This document shows positions 7,452-15,852 of a stretch of DNA of 49,405 bases, one piece after another. Every line of letters starts with the position of its first letter. The first letter of the stretch is position 1. This DNA comes from Paenibacillus sp. (GTDB taxonomy: Bacteria; Bacillota; Bacilli; Paenibacillales; YIM-B00363): the NCBI RefSeq assembly GCF_031177825.1, contig NZ_JAPSKE010000038.1:1-49405 (forward strand). Direction: 5' to 3'. The notes beneath the pieces were generated by a model, which had not been told where the DNA came from, did not search any database, and saw only the letters and a list, made by a program, of their open reading frames with translations. A program made the position numbers and the translations under genes.

Positions 7452-8528
7452 ATGGCTCTCGCTAAAAATTTCGTCACCGGGGCGCTGGCGGCCGCCGTCG
7501 CCGTCGCCGCCGCGAGCGCGGCCCCGACGGTCTCGCGCGCCGCGCCCGCGGATCAATCGGCGATGTATCGTTCCGAAGCCGAGTCGGCAAGACAAGCCCG
7601 CCAGTCGATGCTGGACACCTTCACGGAACGGAAGGCGCTCTACGACAGCGTCAGCGCGGTCACCGGCATTCCTTGGTTCAATCTCGCGGCCGTCGATCAA
7701 TACGAGCGCACGCTCAGCCTCGCGCACCCGAAGACGAGACCGCTGCGGGACGGACTCGTCGCCATCCATCTGACCGAATACCGGTGGGTCGGCTTCCTTA
7801 ACCCGAACCACCAGGACACGAATCTGCGCACGATCCGCTTCTTCGACGGCTTCGGCCGCGACGGCGACGGCGACGGGAGGGCCGATCGCAACAACGACGC
7901 CGACGTTCTGTACAGCATGGCCGACTTCCTGCTCCGATACGGCACCTCGCCGGCCGACTTCGACATCGGCATATGGGAGTATTATCAGAACGACCGCAGC
8001 GTGAAGCGAATCAAGCAGTTCGCGAAAATTTACAGCTTGTTCGGCACGCTCGACCTGCACCGCCACGCGTTCATCCTGCCGCTCGGAGGCGACTATTCGT
8101 ACCGCAGCACGTGGGGCGCGGCCCGCAGCTACGGCGGGTATCGCATCCACGAGGGTACGGACCTGTTCGCTCATTACGGCATGCCGGTCCGCAGCGCCGC
8201 GTACGGCGTCGTCGAGGTCATGGGTTGGAATCGGTACGGCGGCTGGCGGGTCGGCATTCGCGACCTGAACAACGTGTACCACTACTACGCGCATCTCTCG
8301 GGATTCAACAAGAAGTTCAAGGAGGGGGACATCGTGCAGCCCGGCGACGTCGTCGGATGGGTCGGCAGCTCCGGCTACGGCAAGCCCGGAACGCAAGGGA
8401 AGTTTCCTCCGCACTTGCATTACGGGCTGTACCGAGACAACGGGCTGACGGAATGGTCGTTCGATCCGTACCCGCACCTGAGGAAGTGGGAACGGGAGGA
8501 GCGGAACCGCAAGCGATCCGGAAAATAA
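7452..8528 (+). CDS. lytH: M23 metalloendopeptidase, LytH/YunA-like spore cortex enzyme
   Basis: This is a 358-residue exported peptidase: an N-terminal hydrophobic signal segment (residues ~8-30), a middle region with an Asp-rich loop (132-151, including DGDGDGRADRNND) that resembles a calcium-binding loop, and a C-terminal LytM/M23 domain. Zinc ligands are His233 and Asp237 (HEGTD) and His323 of HLH (321-323), with YHYYAHL carrying another catalytic histidine. In B. subtilis LytH trims L-Ala-D-Glu bonds in the spore cortex and is made in the mother cell. The neighbouring yunB and the nearby lipA-yutD pair match the genomic surroundings of lytH there, which supports this assignment over a general cell-wall hydrolase. 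The stop codon abuts that of convergent yunB. Confidence 0.85.
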   Translation: MALAKNFVTGALAAAVAVAAASAAPTVSRAAPADQSAMYRSEAESARQARQSMLDTFTERKALYDSVSAVTGIPWFNLAAVDQYERTLSLAHPKTRPLRDGLVAIHLTEYRWVGFLNPNHQDTNLRTIRFFDGFGRDGDGDGRADRNNDADVLYSMADFLLRYGTSPADFDIGIWEYYQNDRSVKRIKQFAKIYSLFGTLDLHRHAFILPLGGDYSYRSTWGAARSYGGYRIHEGTDLFAHYGMPVRSAAYGVVEVMGWNRYGGWRVGIRDLNNVYHYYAHLSGFNKKFKEGDIVQPGDVVGWVGSSGYGKPGTQGKFPPHLHYGLYRDNGLTEWSFDPYPHLRKWEREERNRKRSGK

Positions 8529-9308
8529 TTACGACGCAGGCGTCTCCGACACGGACGACGCCTCTTCTTCTGCCGGGGCCGCGGCGCCCGCGGGATTCGC
8601 GTGCGGCAGCGCGAGCGGCGGCGCCACCCCGGCAGCCCCGTCGTTCCCCATGGGGTTGCCGTTCGCGTCGAAGTAATACATCGGCACGTCGCCCTTCACG
8701 AGAATGTACGAAATCGGAATTTCCGTCGTTACCAGCTCCGGCTCCGTGGCGAACGGAATATAAATCATGACCTCCGCCGTGATGCGAACGAAGACGGTGA
8801 TGAGCAGCATATTGATGCCGGCGTCCTCCCGTCGGGTACCGATGTCTACCTGCGGCGCTCCGGCCGATTCGAAGGTAAGCGGGATTTTGGGACCGAAGGA
8901 CGAAAGGATCGCGCTGTCGAACGCCTGCCCGATCGGAATGCGTTCCACGAGGTGCACGTTCGCGTCCAGCGCCCCGGTGACGATATCGACGATCTGGGAC
9001 GAAATCTTCATATGCTCCCCGTACTTCAACGAGAGGCCCGTAATGTCCCCGCTTTCGTTCGTCCACCGGTCGACGAGCTCTTCCATCTCCGCGCTGTTCG
9101 CCACTTGATTCGCGATCGCCTGGTTGATCGCGTCCGTCGCGATCTGCTTGACCCGGATGCGAGCTACGTCCATGAGCGGCTCGCGAATGTTGTGCTCGAT
9201 GAACAAGAACGTCTGGATCGTCAACACGAAGCTGACGATCAAGGTAATGAGGAAGATCGACCGCTTGCTGAACGGCTTCTTCGACTGCGCTCGGAATCGG
9301 TTGGACAA
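8529..9308 (-). CDS. yunB: Sporulation protein YunB
   Basis: The product has one N-terminal transmembrane helix (SIFLITLIVSFVLTIQTFLF) after a basic stretch, then the YunB signature (ARIRVKQIATDAINQAI), PIGQAF and a conserved ITAEVMIYIPF segment. The C-terminal tail is Ala/Pro-rich and poorly conserved in look. In B. subtilis yunB is expressed in the mother cell under sigma E and is needed for proper spore formation; its molecular role is unclear. The TTG at 9308 (259 residues) is preferred because GAAAGGGGGG lies 6 nt before it; an ATG at 9368 would add 20 residues without a good ribosome-binding site. It converges on lytH with no bases between the stop codons. Confidence 0.88.
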   Translation of the reverse strand: MSNRFRAQSKKPFSKRSIFLITLIVSFVLTIQTFLFIEHNIREPLMDVARIRVKQIATDAINQAIANQVANSAEMEELVDRWTNESGDITGLSLKYGEHMKISSQIVDIVTGALDANVHLVERIPIGQAFDSAILSSFGPKIPLTFESAGAPQVDIGTRREDAGINMLLITVFVRITAEVMIYIPFATEPELVTTEIPISYILVKGDVPMYYFDANGNPMGNDGAAGVAPPLALPHANPAGAAAPAEEEASSVSETPAS

Positions 9309-9460
9309 GGGCGGCCCCCCTTTCGTCTGGGTTCCAGCGGTTCCGTCCTTGTCATATATATGAGCCATGCCCGGGAAAAAGAAGCCTCCCCCTCCTCCCC
9401 TGCCGCTCCCGGAACGCCATCAGCGCCCGTTCGCGGTCATGAAGACCGCCGGCAAGGCGT

Positions 9461-10039
9461 TCATGCCTCCCCTTCGCTCGTCGCCCGCAAACCGGCTAGG
9501 AACGTGTCGAGCAGCAGGCCGAAGCTGACGTTCGTGTCGAGCTTCAGCCCGAAGCCGCCCGCTTGCTCGATCGAAGCGAAGCCGTGCAGAATGCTCCGCA
9601 GCCCGCGGATCATGTGAAGCGTCCGCTCCTCGCCGAGTCCGTATGCCTCCAGGACCCGCATGACGACCTGCACGACGGCGTACGACGCCCGGTCCAGTTC
9701 CTCGTCGTTCGGGTCCGTCGCGCGGAACGTCGCTTCGTACACGCCCGGGTGCATTCTGGCGAAGCCGACGTACGCTTCGCTCATCGCCCGCACGGCGGCA
9801 TCGCCCGACTTGCCGACGGCGGCCGACGCCATGACGTCCCGCAGCCGCTCCAGTCCGTATAAGGCCAGCTTTCGCTTCAGCGCCGGCAGCCCCTCCACAT
9901 GGTTATAGAGCGAAGGCGTGCGAACGTTCAGCCGCGCGGCCAGCTCGCCGAGCGACAATCGATCGAGTCCCTGCTCGTCGGCCAGCTCGGAAGCCGCGCG
10001 CAGCACCGTCGGTAAATCCAATCCAACTCTCGGCGACAT
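9461..10039 (-). CDS. TetR-family transcriptional regulator
   Basis: A 192-residue protein with an N-terminal helix-turn-helix (LSLGELAARLNVRTPSLYNHVEG) and an all-helical C-terminal half resembling the WHG-type TetR ligand domain (RGLRSILHGFASIEQAGGF). The ATG at 10039 follows GAGGAAGAGG. It is 17 bp downstream of the metallo-hydrolase gene on the same strand, so the two form an operon and the regulator probably controls itself. The palindrome inside the promoter of that operon (10804-10820) is the obvious operator. The ligand is unknown. Confidence 0.88.
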   Translation of the reverse strand: MSPRVGLDLPTVLRAASELADEQGLDRLSLGELAARLNVRTPSLYNHVEGLPALKRKLALYGLERLRDVMASAAVGKSGDAAVRAMSEAYVGFARMHPGVYEATFRATDPNDEELDRASYAVVQVVMRVLEAYGLGEERTLHMIRGLRSILHGFASIEQAGGFGLKLDTNVSFGLLLDTFLAGLRATSEGEA

Positions 10040-10056
10040 GATATCCTCTTCCTCCC

Positions 10057-10764
10057 TTATCCGAGTCTCGCTTCGGCTTCCGCGATCGCCCTGCGCATCG
10101 CCGCGCCGGGCGCTTGCAGCATCGCCCCGTGACCGACGGCGAGCAGGCGCGGGTTCAGCTCCGCAAGCTTCTTGGCGCTGTCGAGCGACGTCCGGGCATC
10201 CCACGTGCCGAACGCCGGGAACGGAAACCACGGCACGACCGTTCCCGCCACCGCCGTCCTGCCGCGCGTCTGGAACGCGTCCCCGGCGATCAGCGTCCCG
10301 TCCCGTTCGTCCAAGAACGCGAGCGAGCCCGGAGTATGTCCCGGCGCGGCGATCGTCGTCAGCGAACCGATCCGTTCGCCTTCGCGCAGCAGCCGATCGG
10401 GCCGGGCCGCAAGCTGCTTCGGCACGCCGCCGCGGATCGGCGACGCCGGCTCGCCCGGCAGCAGCGTCAGATCGCGGTCGAAAAACCGGGCGTCCCGCTC
10501 CGATACGGCGATCGGCACGTGCGGGAGCGCTCGCTTCAATTCGTCCAAGGCGCCGACATGGTCTTCGTGCGGATGGGTCAGAACGATGGTCTCGATCGAC
10601 TTGCCGATGCGCTTGGCGGCGTCCAGAATGCCGCGAGCGGAATACGGCAGCGCCGCGTCTACGAGCGTCAGCGAATCCTTTTCCTCCACGAGATAACAGT
10701 TGACGGGGAACACCCCGGGCAAAAACGTAAGTTGATGGACGGCGCCCATGTTCGTTCGTTTCAT
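10057..10764 (-). CDS. MBL-fold metallo-hydrolase
   Basis: This 235-residue metallo-beta-lactamase-fold enzyme has the metal motif THPHEDH (His64, His66, Asp68, His69), then a second-shell His in APGHTPGS, the bridging Asp in AGDAF and a final VGHG histidine. That is a complete di-metal site. The substrate cannot be read from sequence: lactonases, thioesterases and glyoxalase II-like hydrolases share this layout. The ATG at 10764 has GGGAGG 8 nt upstream. Coupling to a TetR regulator suggests induction by a small molecule, perhaps the substrate. Confidence 0.88.
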   Translation of the reverse strand: MKRTNMGAVHQLTFLPGVFPVNCYLVEEKDSLTLVDAALPYSARGILDAAKRIGKSIETIVLTHPHEDHVGALDELKRALPHVPIAVSERDARFFDRDLTLLPGEPASPIRGGVPKQLAARPDRLLREGERIGSLTTIAAPGHTPGSLAFLDERDGTLIAGDAFQTRGRTAVAGTVVPWFPFPAFGTWDARTSLDSAKKLAELNPRLLAVGHGAMLQAPGAAMRRAIAEAEARLG

Positions 10765-10798
10765 TTCCAAAACCTCCCGATAAACTATTTATAATAGT

Positions 10799-10827
10799 AT
10801 AATAACTAATTTTATTAGTTTTTGCAA
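10799..10827 (-). promoter_or_regulatory. Promoter with TetR-type operator in the spacer
   Basis: On the minus strand TTGCAA (10822-10827) and TATTAT (10799-10804) are 17 bp apart, a good sigma-A promoter. The spacer is nearly filled by a perfect 7-3-7 palindrome, AACTAAT-3-ATTAGTT (10804-10820). A repressor bound here would block RNA polymerase; the TetR gene second in the operon is the likely partner. Confidence 0.7.
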
Positions 10828-10905
10828 ACCTTTTTTTCTAGCGACCCGCCGCCGCCGCTTCCCGCTTATGGGACCGCGGCGGCGCCGCCGTATTCGAACC
10901 GCTAC

Positions 10906-11187
10906 TTACTCCATAACGAACTGGATATCCGGGCCCGTCGCGTCGATCGTTACATTCTTGTCCTGCAAAAACCACATGTCCCCTTCTTCGATGAAGAACG
11001 TCATTCCGCCCGCTACGGCGCTCTCCTGCCGTTCGCCGCTCCGCGGCCGTTCCTTCTGGATGCCGAGCACGTAAGGCTCGGCGCCCCCTCCCGCATACCT
11101 CGCGTACACCCGGATGAACTCGCCGGGCTCGAAGCCCCACTCTCCCTGCAAGCAGGCCACGGCCCGCTCGGTCACTTCCAATCTCAT
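10906..11187 (-). CDS. HesB/YneR-like protein
   Basis: A 93-residue protein of the HesB-like/YneR type: it begins MRLEVTERAVACLQGEWGF, has FIRVYARYAGGG in the middle and ends in a beta strand with GPDIQFVM. It lacks the three conserved cysteines of true IscA A-type Fe-S carriers, as YneR proteins do, so cluster binding should not be assumed. The ATG at 11187 follows GGAGGGGG. It stands alone, divergent from wrbA. Confidence 0.78.
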   Translation of the reverse strand: MRLEVTERAVACLQGEWGFEPGEFIRVYARYAGGGAEPYVLGIQKERPRSGERQESAVAGGMTFFIEEGDMWFLQDKNVTIDATGPDIQFVME

Positions 11188-11282
11188 ATCGACACCCCCT
11201 CCGCTTTCGTCCTTCGCATATTTTCGCCCTCTTCGGAAAATATAACCAAAGCAATGCGAAAACACAAAAGGAGACGGTACGT

Positions 11283-11885
11283 GTGGCGCAACTGAAATTC
11301 GCGATCGTGTATTACAGCTCGACGGGGACGAACTACAATCTTTCGAAAATGGCGGAAGCCGCCGCGAAAGCGAACGGCGCCGAAGTTAAGCTCATGAAGG
11401 TGCAGGAGCTTGCGCCGGAGGCCGCGATCAACGGCAATCCGCTCTGGAAAGCTCATGTCGAAGCGACGAAGGACGTGCCCGTCGTCACACTGGACGATCT
11501 GCAATGGGCGGACGCCATCTTGTTCAGCATGCCGACGCGCTTCGGGAACGTCCCGGCGCAGATGAAGCAGTTCCTGGACACGACCGGCGGACTGTGGTTC
11601 CAAGGGAAGCTCGTCAACAAGGTCGTCAGCGCCATGACGTCCGCCCAGAACGATCACGGCGGCCAAGAGGCGACGATCCTGTCTCTGTATACGACGATGT
11701 ATCATTGGGGCGCCATTATCGCCGCTCCGGGCTACACGGATCCGGTTATCTTCTCGACCGGCGGCAACCCGTACGGGACGAGCGTGAAGGTCGACCAGGA
11801 AGGCAAGATGACGCAGGACGTCCAGCCGGCCGTAGCCCACCAGGTCAAGCGCATGCTGGACATCGCGGCCAAGCTGAACGCGTAA
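11283..11885 (+). CDS. wrbA: NAD(P)H:quinone oxidoreductase, WrbA type
   Basis: WrbA is a tetrameric flavodoxin-like FMN enzyme that reduces quinones by two electrons and so avoids semiquinone radicals. The 200-residue protein shows the FMN phosphate loop YYSSTGTNYNL, the flavin-contacting segment MPTRFGNVPAQMKQFLD and the late GGNPYGTS motif of type IV quinone reductases. The GTG start follows AAAGGAGACGG. It is a single gene with its own strong terminator. Confidence 0.93.
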   Translation: MAQLKFAIVYYSSTGTNYNLSKMAEAAAKANGAEVKLMKVQELAPEAAINGNPLWKAHVEATKDVPVVTLDDLQWADAILFSMPTRFGNVPAQMKQFLDTTGGLWFQGKLVNKVVSAMTSAQNDHGGQEATILSLYTTMYHWGAIIAAPGYTDPVIFSTGGNPYGTSVKVDQEGKMTQDVQPAVAHQVKRMLDIAAKLNA

Positions 11886-11898
11886 GGCGACAAGAAAG

Positions 11899-11939
11899 CG
11901 GCGAACCGCTCCCGTCATTCGGACGGGAACGGTTCGCCG
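11899..11939. terminator. Bidirectional terminator between wrbA and the Gfo/Idh gene
   Basis: A long hairpin pairs CGGCGAACCG (11899-11908) with CGGTTCGCCG (11930-11939), then TCCCGTC with GACGGGA inside. Plus-strand tail TTTGCTTT; minus-strand tail CTTTCTTG. The stop codon of the minus-strand oxidoreductase (11915-11917) lies in the upper stem/loop. Confidence 0.88.
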
Positions 11940-13282
11940 TTTGCTTTAGGCGTACGGGGGGTCGAGGTTAGCGCGCTCCAATCGAAGGACATCGATCGCC
12001 CTGACGCCATGGACCGATCGGCCCGAAATCCGACCAAGTGCCCGACGATCGAATGGTCCAGCGAGGCGGAGAAGCTCGCCTTCTCATCCCCCCGCACCAC
12101 GCGGACGAAATCTTCTACGAGACGATGATCGCCGCCGCCGTGCATATCGTTGCTTACGCTGATCTCCACGCGCTCCTCGCGGAACGTGCCGCCGCCGTCC
12201 GTCAGCGACGGGCGGCGAACGACGAAGGCTCCGTCTTCGAGCACGCCTTGGATTTCTCCCTTCGTTCCCGTAATATGAACGGTTCGGCACGCCTTCGCCG
12301 TCGCTCCGACAAGATTGTGCACGGCCGTGCTGCCGTCCTCGAATTCGATCATGACGGCCTGATGATCGACGATGTCGTTATCGCAGCGCCAGACGCAGCG
12401 TCCGAACGGGTTGTCGGTCCCGAGGCTCTCCAGCTTCTCCCGGTCGCTCAGCCGCACCCCGTCCAAATACCGCGGCCATACGTACGCTCCCCACAGCGGA
12501 CGGTCGACGTATAACTTCTTCGCCGAGTAAACGCAATCCGCCTCGATCCTGCAATCGGTCAAACATCGGGTCCCCGATCCGGCCGGCGCGCGGGACTCGC
12601 GGAATTGCAGGAGGCTGCCGTAGCTCGATACCCGAACGGGACGCGTCCCGGATTGAAACCACGCGATCAGGTCGAGATCGTGGCAGCACTTCTGCATCAG
12701 GAAGGAGGACCCGCTTCTGGCTTGGTTCGCGAACTTCCCGCGAACGAACGCCGTCGCCATGTGATGGAAGTCGACGTTCTCCTCCGTCTGGATATGGACG
12801 ATCTCCCCGATCGCTCCCGACTCGATCGCGCGCTTGAGTTCAGTATAGAAGGGGGCGTATCGCAGGACATGGCAAATCATGACTTTGTTGCCGTGCTCCC
12901 GCGCCGTGCGGTACAGCTCCGTCACTTCGTCCTCCGAGACGCCGATCGGCTTCTCCAACAGCAAGTCGTATCCAATGCGGAGCAAGGGCAGGCTCGTCGA
13001 TACATGGAGATCGTCCATCGTCCCGTTCATCACCGCATCCGCGAGCTTCGGCCGAAGCGCCAGCTCCTCCACGGACGAGAACGTCATCTCCTCCGGAATG
13101 TCGTACGTCTTCGCCGTATGCTCCCGCCGCTGCGGATTCGGCTCTACGACCCCGGCGATCCGCATCCGCTCCGGATGCTTCCGCGAGTAGCTTGCGTAAT
13201 TCATGCTGCGGCTGCCTGCGCCGACGATGATGACGGAGACCGGTCGTTCCCGGACGCCGCCCGCTGCCTCGTTACGATTCAT
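11915..13282 (-). CDS. Gfo/Idh/MocA-family oxidoreductase
   Basis: A 455-residue NAD(P)-dependent sugar or cyclitol dehydrogenase. It has an N-terminal Rossmann fold (VSVIIVGAGSRSMNYA), the catalytic EKP motif (LLLEKPIGVSEDE) and a large C-terminal alpha/beta domain that holds the substrate (DDIVDHQAVMIEFEDGSTA). The ATG at 13282 is chosen for its spacing to GGATGG. It is downstream of the AraC regulator but separated from it by a strong terminator, so it probably has its own promoter. Context points to a role in the same carbohydrate pathway; the exact substrate is unknown. Confidence 0.88.
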   Translation of the reverse strand: MNRNEAAGGVRERPVSVIIVGAGSRSMNYASYSRKHPERMRIAGVVEPNPQRREHTAKTYDIPEEMTFSSVEELALRPKLADAVMNGTMDDLHVSTSLPLLRIGYDLLLEKPIGVSEDEVTELYRTAREHGNKVMICHVLRYAPFYTELKRAIESGAIGEIVHIQTEENVDFHHMATAFVRGKFANQARSGSSFLMQKCCHDLDLIAWFQSGTRPVRVSSYGSLLQFRESRAPAGSGTRCLTDCRIEADCVYSAKKLYVDRPLWGAYVWPRYLDGVRLSDREKLESLGTDNPFGRCVWRCDNDIVDHQAVMIEFEDGSTAVHNLVGATAKACRTVHITGTKGEIQGVLEDGAFVVRRPSLTDGGGTFREERVEISVSNDMHGGGDHRLVEDFVRVVRGDEKASFSASLDHSIVGHLVGFRADRSMASGRSMSFDWSALTSTPRTPKANGEPFPSE

Positions 13283-13356
13283 TGCGTTTTCCATCCCCCT
13301 GCACGATAAGTTCGCGTTGACTCGCAGGCTAAGCATATCCGGGGCCGCATCGAAAA

Positions 13357-13379
13357 AAAAGTGCAATATCCGCACTTTT
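13357..13379 (-). terminator. Terminator of the AraC regulator gene
   Basis: On the minus strand AAAAGTGC and GCACTTTT (13372-13379 and 13357-13364) form a stem with a 7-nt loop, followed by a run of nine T. This is the strongest intrinsic terminator in the window. Confidence 0.9.
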
Positions 13380-13396
13380 CTCGTTAAGGACCATGA

Positions 13397-15784
13397 TCAA
13401 TTCGTATTTTTATGAACCTCGGGAACCGGCGGCGGATCCGTGAGCGATTTCTTGATCCGGTAATCTTTCGGCGTCGTGCCGAAGCGCTTCTTGAACAGCT
13501 TGAAGAAGTAACTCGGCGAGCTGAAGCCCACCTTTTCGGAAACTTCGTTCACTTGGAGGTTGTGATTTTCCAACAGCATGACCGATTTCAACAAGCGGAT
13601 TTCGTTAATATAGTCGGCCACGGAGATCGTCTCTTGGCGCTTGAAGATGCGGCCGACGTACGCGGAGGACATCTTCAGCCGATCGGAAATTTCTTGCAGA
13701 CTCAAATTCGGATTCGAGTAATTCGCTTGTATGACTTCCTTGATCGTATCGACGATGACATGATCTTTATTTTCGACGCCCCGCTTCCGATCGACGAAGA
13801 GCTCGTTCAGCATGCTGCCGAATTCCGCGAAGATGTCGTCGAGCGTCTCCTTCTCGAACACGAGGCGGTCGACGGAGCGCAGGTCGATCGACAGCGGCGC
13901 CAGCTTGTTCTGATTGATTTCCCGCACGGTTTGCTTCAGGATGATGCCGAGGTGAATGACCGACTGAATGACGGCGTCGGAGCTCATGCCGGCGATGACG
14001 CGGCGAATGTGCTCCAGTTCTTGAAAGACGTTCTCCTGCCGATTCGATTTCACCGCTTCGATGAACTTCCGCTCGAGCTCCGGCGGAATTTGCGTCTCCG
14101 GATTGTCCAGATTCGGCTGAACCATCGCCGGCGTAATGACCGCGCCCAAGCCGAAATTCATCTTGTACGTTAAGAAGTCGAGCGCCCGCTCGTATTTTCC
14201 GGTCAGCTCGCGAGAATCGGTCGTCGGCTCGGCGAGCGCGACCGTGAACGTCACTTGGTAATAATCGCGCACGATGGACTGGGCGCGGCGCAGCAGCTGC
14301 GCGAAACGCGAGATGCGGTCTTCGTCCGTCCGCTCGGCTTCGAGAATCAACACCAGATACTCGCTCCGCATATCGACGACGTCGCAGTCCGTCTCCTCCG
14401 AGAGCACTTCCTGAACGATGTTGCCGACCGCGAAGCGAAGCAAATTCACGTCGACGCCCAGCGTCTTCGCCTTCAGCTTCGCGTATTCGTCCAGCTTGAT
14501 CGCCCCGAGAACGATGTCCTTCGTAAGGCTCGTTCGCAGGTACCCCTTATCGATGCATTCCTGTCGGTCTTCTTCCGAAAACTCGGAGCTGTCGGTAACG
14601 AGCTTCCTAATGTAATACGAGCGGAGGATCGCTTCGTCCCCCTCCTGCTTGACTTGCTCCTGCATGAGCGTCTCGATCAGGCGGTTGTAGATTTGCGAAA
14701 TGTAGCTGATCTCGTCCTTCTCCTCGAATCGGTCGAGATCGTTCCCCGTGAACCGCTTCGTCTGCTTCAGCAGGCCGTTGATCGGAGAGTACAGCTTGCT
14801 CGTAACGAACAAGGAGGCGATGACCGCCAGCACGAGACAGACGGCGGCGACGGTCAGGAAGACGAGCTTGAGCTTGTCGACCGCGGCCAGGACGACGGCG
14901 TAAGGCTCTATGTCCGCAATGATCCAATCGACGGAGGGATTTACCATGTAATTGACGATATGCTTGTCGTCGCCGACCGCGTACGTGAACTGCGCCACTT
15001 GATTTCCGCCGTCGGCATAATGGCGGTACACTTCGTCCTTGAGCGCTTCCAAATCCAGATCCGTCCGCGCGGACGCACTGTATATTTCTTGATTCTGGTC
15101 CAAAATGAACATTCGATTGGAGCGGTTCCCGGATTGTCCGTTCGCCAGCTCCAGCTTCTCCAGCAGCCATTCCGGCTTCACGTTAATGATCAGCGCGCTC
15201 TCCGTCCTCGTATATTCGTCCAATGAATCGTACAGGAAGAGCGAAAATACGTATTGCTTGCGCTCGGGCCGTCTGACGTCGGGCGTAAATTCGATCGGCA
15301 TCAGCTGCATCTTGTAGATCGGGTCGCTGCCGTTCAAGTAGCCTTCGATCCGGTTGATCAAGGTGCTGTTCGGCGCGGTGATCGCGTTGTCGCCTCCAGT
15401 GAAAAAGACGCCGCGCTTGCTGTTGTAAAAGACGACCGAATGGACGAAGGAGTTGTATGCGATCGTCTTATTCAGCTTAATGACGCGGGTCGTTTCCTCG
15501 AAGCGGTCGATCTCGCCGCTGTACAGCAGATGCGCCATATCGTTGTCGTAGAACAGCGAGATGGCGAAGTTTTTCACGGTTTCGTTCATGTACGTGATGT
15601 TATAGTTGATCTGGGAAAGCACCTTCTCGTTGGCTTCCTGCTGCGAGTCCAAGCTGATTTTCTTGGAATACCAAAAGGCCGACAGCAACGATGCCAGCAT
15701 AAAAGAGACGATCAGTAAATTGATCGATAATACGATACGCATGAAATATCTACGTTCCCTGTACTTGCGCAGATAGTTATTCAT
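13397..15784 (-). CDS. Membrane-bound AraC-family transcriptional regulator with extracellular sensor
   Basis: This 795-residue protein belongs to the Paenibacillus-type AraC regulators that sit in the membrane. It has a transmembrane helix near residues 15-38, an extracytoplasmic sensor of about 260 residues (Cache-like in layout), a second helix (LVFLTVAAVCLVLAVIASLF), a cytoplasmic linker and a C-terminal double helix-turn-helix (LSLQEISDRLKMSSAYVGRIF, then LQVNEVSEKVGFSSPSYFFKL). Such proteins sense a ligand outside and switch on nearby sugar ABC importers and enzymes. The ATG at 15784 follows GAGAGGG; the open frame runs further upstream but that extension is only antisense to the enolase-superfamily gene. 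Its targets are probably the importer operon and the other minus-strand genes of this locus. Confidence 0.9.
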   Translation of the reverse strand: MNNYLRKYRERRYFMRIVLSINLLIVSFMLASLLSAFWYSKKISLDSQQEANEKVLSQINYNITYMNETVKNFAISLFYDNDMAHLLYSGEIDRFEETTRVIKLNKTIAYNSFVHSVVFYNSKRGVFFTGGDNAITAPNSTLINRIEGYLNGSDPIYKMQLMPIEFTPDVRRPERKQYVFSLFLYDSLDEYTRTESALIINVKPEWLLEKLELANGQSGNRSNRMFILDQNQEIYSASARTDLDLEALKDEVYRHYADGGNQVAQFTYAVGDDKHIVNYMVNPSVDWIIADIEPYAVVLAAVDKLKLVFLTVAAVCLVLAVIASLFVTSKLYSPINGLLKQTKRFTGNDLDRFEEKDEISYISQIYNRLIETLMQEQVKQEGDEAILRSYYIRKLVTDSSEFSEEDRQECIDKGYLRTSLTKDIVLGAIKLDEYAKLKAKTLGVDVNLLRFAVGNIVQEVLSEETDCDVVDMRSEYLVLILEAERTDEDRISRFAQLLRRAQSIVRDYYQVTFTVALAEPTTDSRELTGKYERALDFLTYKMNFGLGAVITPAMVQPNLDNPETQIPPELERKFIEAVKSNRQENVFQELEHIRRVIAGMSSDAVIQSVIHLGIILKQTVREINQNKLAPLSIDLRSVDRLVFEKETLDDIFAEFGSMLNELFVDRKRGVENKDHVIVDTIKEVIQANYSNPNLSLQEISDRLKMSSAYVGRIFKRQETISVADYINEIRLLKSVMLLENHNLQVNEVSEKVGFSSPSYFFKLFKKRFGTTPKDYRIKKSLTDPPPVPEVHKNTN

Positions 15785-15852
15785 AGGTACCCTCTCATCC
15801 TGCCCGTCTTGGGGGTTACGCCGTCGTGAGCCTATTTTAACACGGCCGTCCC

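Noticed and set aside
14255..15226. Plus-strand open frame opposite the AraC regulator
   Set aside because: Charged low-information translation without motifs; the minus strand encodes a clear sensor and helix-turn-helix.
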